Origin: Hawksworthiomyces lignivorus
Taxonomy: Eukaryota; Ascomycota; Sordariomycetes; Ophiostomatales; Ophiostomataceae
Length of the DNA stretch: 64,000 bases
Direction of reading: 5' to 3'
Assembly (NCBI GenBank): GCA_002917075.1
Contig: NTMA01000104.1
Location: forward strand, 62,001 to 126,000
Each line of letters starts with the position of its first letter. Position 1 is the first letter of the stretch. Below the pieces are notes generated by a model, which ran no database searches, was not told where the DNA came from, and saw only the letters and a program-made list of their open reading frames with translations. Shown here piece after piece: positions 61,712-64,000 of this stretch. The position numbers and the translations under genes are program-made.

Positions 61712-62155
61712 TTGAAAATTTAGCATCGAAATAGTGAATATCGCTGTAATATTGGAAATGATCGTTTTTGGACATGTGGCTTTCTCGCCCTACCAAAAGG
61801 CTATTATTCGTTATTATGGAGTAGCGTCCTCGTACCATCCCAACGAACTGCTGCCTCAGCCATCCCCAGTTAACATACATATCTTACATACATGCCACTA
61901 CTCCCTCCCTCTCTCTCGTATTATTTCATCACGTCAGCGCTTCCAAAACAATAGCTGGCCGAATCCGTGCCGGGCGATAATACCAGCCAACCCTTTTTTT
62001 TTTCTGTCCCTTTTTTCTTGTTTTGTTTCAATGCCTTGTTGAAGAAAGATAATACAGCATCGACTCAATTGTAGAGTACATTGTGTAACTCGACATTTGC
62101 TCTCCTCTTATCTCCTTCTTCTTTCGTCTTCCCACATCTCTTATATCGGCCGGCC

Positions 62156-63241
62156 ATGGCGACAAGTAAAGCCTTCTCCAAATCGCCGACCATCCGGCGC
62201 ATTCGTATGTTTCTTCTTCCCTTCCCTCTGCAGCTCTCCTCTCCCCCTCCTGCTAGCTCTCTCTCTATTCCTCTCTCCTCTGCTGACATCGGTGCGCATC
62301 TAGTCCGGGAAGCCCAGGAGCTTGCTGCCGCCCCCTCCGCCGACTTCACCATCACCCCGCTCGAGACCGACCTCTTCGAGTGGCACTTTACGCTGCGCGG
62401 CCCGCCCAACACCTCGTATGCCGACGGCATCTACCACGGCCGCATCGTGCTGCCCCCCACGTACCCGCTGCGGCCGCCGTCCTTCCGCTTCCTGACGCCC
62501 TCGGGCCGCTTCGAGGCCAACCGCGAGATCTGCCTCTCCATCAGCGGCCACCACGAGGAGACCTGGCAGCCCGCCTGGGGCCTGCGCACCGCCCTCGTCG
62601 CCCTGCGCGCCTTTATGGAGACGGACCCGCGCGGCCAGGTCGGCGGCCTCGACGCCTCCGACGCCGTCCGCCGCCGCATGGCCGACGAGTCCGGCCGCTA
62701 CGTCTGCGCCGTCTGCCGCCGCTCCAACGCAGAGATCCTGGCCGAGAGCGCCGCCGCCGAGGAGGCCAAGCGGATAGAAGACGCCGCCAAGAACGGCGGC
62801 AGCAGCGCCGCGGCGGCGGCGGCGGCAGGGCCGGCGCCCGAGCCCGCCGTCCCGCCCGAGCTCAAGCTCGTCTTCCGCGACGAGCTGGAGCCCAAGACTG
62901 CCGGAGACGTACAGAAGGACGCGGCCGCAGCAGAGAAGGCGTCTGTGCCGGCGGAGGCGCCAGCTCCGGTAATAACGACGTCAGCAGCAGCAGCACCACT
63001 AGCACCTGCACCAGCCCAGGCGCCGGCGCTAGCACCTGCGCCTGCCGCCGCAGCACCAGCCCACGCCGTGCCCGCCCCCACGCCCACGCGCCCTCTCTCA
63101 GCCGCAGCAGCGCGGCCGGCCCCGTCGGCTCTGCGGCCCCGGCCCAACTCGGACGACGCCGTGCCGCTGTGGGTCGACCGCGCTATCGTGGTGCTGTGCG
63201 TGGTGCTGGCGGCGATGCTGCTGCGGGTGTTCTTCGGCTGA
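62156..63241 (+). CDS. Tail-anchored ubiquitin-conjugating enzyme E2, UBE2J1/Ubc6-like
   Basis: Two exons, 62156..62204 and 62304..63241, code about 328 residues. The donor is GTATGT and the acceptor CTAG. Joining gives SPTIRRI-LREAQEL, the normal start of UBE2J-type enzymes. The UBC domain covers about residues 9-150. Catalytic C93 lies in REICLSISGHHEETWQP, the J-family context that replaces the HPN motif of other E2s. A proline/alanine-rich linker follows, then a C-terminal membrane anchor at about 304-328 (AIVVLCVVLAAMLLRVFF). Such enzymes sit on the ER and ubiquitinate misfolded proteins with ERAD ligases such as Doa10 and Hrd1. UBE2J1- versus UBE2J2/Ubc6-type cannot be settled with certainty; the motif context favours the former. 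Confidence 0.9.
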   Translation: MATSKAFSKSPTIRRIRMFLLPFPLQLSSPPPASSLSIPLSSADIGAHLVREAQELAAAPSADFTITPLETDLFEWHFTLRGPPNTSYADGIYHGRIVLPPTYPLRPPSFRFLTPSGRFEANREICLSISGHHEETWQPAWGLRTALVALRAFMETDPRGQVGGLDASDAVRRRMADESGRYVCAVCRRSNAEILAESAAAEEAKRIEDAAKNGGSSAAAAAAAGPAPEPAVPPELKLVFRDELEPKTAGDVQKDAAAAEKASVPAEAPAPVITTSAAAAPLAPAPAQAPALAPAPAAAAPAHAVPAPTPTRPLSAAAARPAPSALRPRPNSDDAVPLWVDRAIVVLCVVLAAMLLRVFFG

Positions 63242-63766
63242 GAGGATGCCCGCAGAGCTGAGTGGACGTAGGTGGAAGAGCCAAGGGGGGCTCATTTTGA
63301 TTTTGGTGGTTTCCTCTCATCTTTTGTTTCTGGGTTATGATGGCGGGCTTCACGACAACTAGGGGCGCCTGGCGTTTTAGACATTACCTTCGCATTCGAA
63401 TCCTGTCATTTTATGCCCCTTTTCTCACTCTGATTATATCTCATGTTTGTTATATCCACCGCCGCTGCTTTGAGACGAAGCAGGCTTGCCATTTGATAAA
63501 TAGAACGCAATAAAAATACAAGTCTTGTACAACGACAAATCCTTCCCGTTCTTACACAGGTACAAATACACACGTACATGCTCCTCCTTGGTATCGTTAA
63601 TCTGGCTGTCTTGGCAGACATGTGCCAAGAACAGAAGCCAGAAAGAAAAGAATTCGAAATACACGTACATCTCGACAGAGGCCATAGATGATATCTCCGC
63701 CAGCCCCCTTGTAACCCGAGCCAATGCTTGCCTTAATCAAGTCCAAAATCCTCCCTATCCCTTCCC
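63242..63766. other. Convergent 3' region
   Basis: About 520 bases between the E2 stop and the stop of the minus-strand gene at the window edge. Expected to hold both 3' UTRs. Nothing else was recognised. Confidence 0.5.
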
Positions 63767-64000
63767 TTAGTCGCCGACTCCACATATCATGCGCCAGCTG
63801 CCCATTTTCCTGTTCTGTCGCGGGTGGTCTTTTCCGTGTGCCTCCTCGCCGTCATCGACGTCCATCTCGTCCTCACCGGCTCGCCCTTGTTCATGACCTC
63901 CGACCGCCGTCCCCTCAGCTGGCCCGTCAGTCGCTCCATTCTTCTCCTTCTCCTTCATCTCCTGCTCTTCTTTTGCCCACAGCTCCGCATACACCTGTCC
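63767..64000 (-). CDS. C-terminal fragment of an unidentified protein (5' part outside window)
   Basis: The minus-strand frame is open from the window edge to a TAA stop at 63767-63769, about 77 codons. It is hydrophilic: a Lys/Glu-rich segment (KEEQEMKEKEKNG), then an acidic patch (EMDVDDGEE), then a basic end (GSWRMICGVGD). The bias and composition look like a genuine disordered C-terminal tail, but no family is recognised. It could also be only the last exon of a spliced gene. Confidence 0.45.
   Translation of the reverse strand, partial: GQVYAELWAKEEQEMKEKEKNGATDGPAEGTAVGGHEQGRAGEDEMDVDDGEEAHGKDHPRQNRKMGSWRMICGVGD

Larger units (their letters stand above)
60688..62155. other. Divergent intergenic region between the zinc-finger gene and the E2 gene
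   Basis: About 1.5 kb between divergent starts, so both promoters lie here. It includes a good TATA-box word followed by tRNA-like sequence (61033-61082), three tandem copies of TTAGATA (61691-61711), and a pyrimidine-rich stretch before the E2 start (about 62085-62145). Confidence 0.55.

Noticed and set aside
62380..63261. 293-codon ORF overlapping the E2 gene in another frame
   Set aside because: Arg/Ala/Pro-rich shadow of the E2 exon; the E2 frame carries clear domain and catalytic motifs.

Overview
The window is nuclear DNA from a filamentous ascomycete (Pezizomycotina). A Sordariomycete, perhaps of the Hypocreales, is the best guess. The reasons are short introns of about 50 to 180 bases with GTRNGT-type donors and CAG/TAG acceptors, GC-rich codons in coding exons against balanced intergenic DNA, CT-rich tracts upstream of starts, and a gene set typical of moulds. 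No virus, intact transposon, CRISPR array or rRNA gene was seen, and no complete tRNA was recognised by eye. Every gene model here was spliced by hand from the sequence.

Layout, left to right: the 3' part of RAI1 (+, 1-753); a germinal-centre (Ste20-type) kinase (-, 1318-3455); a TauD/TfdA-type dioxygenase (-, 5453-6782); CYK3, a cytokinesis protein with SH3 and transglutaminase-like domains (+, 9450-13494); SEC8, an exocyst subunit (+, 14188-18087); KNR4/SMI1, a glucan-synthase and cell-wall regulator (+, 22100-24021); VPS68, a vacuolar-sorting membrane protein (+, 25416-26254); a stretch of about 24 kb with no recognisable gene (26255-50405); PLC1, a phosphoinositide phospholipase C (+, 50406-54164); a PFA3-type DHHC palmitoyltransferase (-, 55510-57705); a multi-C2H2 zinc-finger protein (-, 58871-60687); a tail-anchored UBE2J-type ubiquitin-conjugating enzyme (+, 62156-63241); and the C-terminal end of an unidentified gene (-, 63767-64000).

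The genes are ordinary housekeeping and growth genes, not a biosynthetic or defence cluster. Several act in polarised growth and division: SEC8 tethers secretory vesicles, CYK3 works at the septum, KNR4 regulates wall synthesis, PLC1 handles phosphoinositide and calcium signalling, PFA3 acts at the vacuole membrane, and a GCK kinase is likely to act in morphogenesis or septation. Their proximity need not mean co-regulation.

The least explained part is the 24-kb gene-poor stretch. It holds only short, non-conserved-looking ORFs, strand-asymmetric purine/pyrimidine blocks that resemble promoters, small tandem duplications and copies of a dispersed motif, TACGGAGTA/TACTCCGTA. That 9-mer occurs at least six times in the window, always outside coding exons. 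I found no convincing new multi-gene system.
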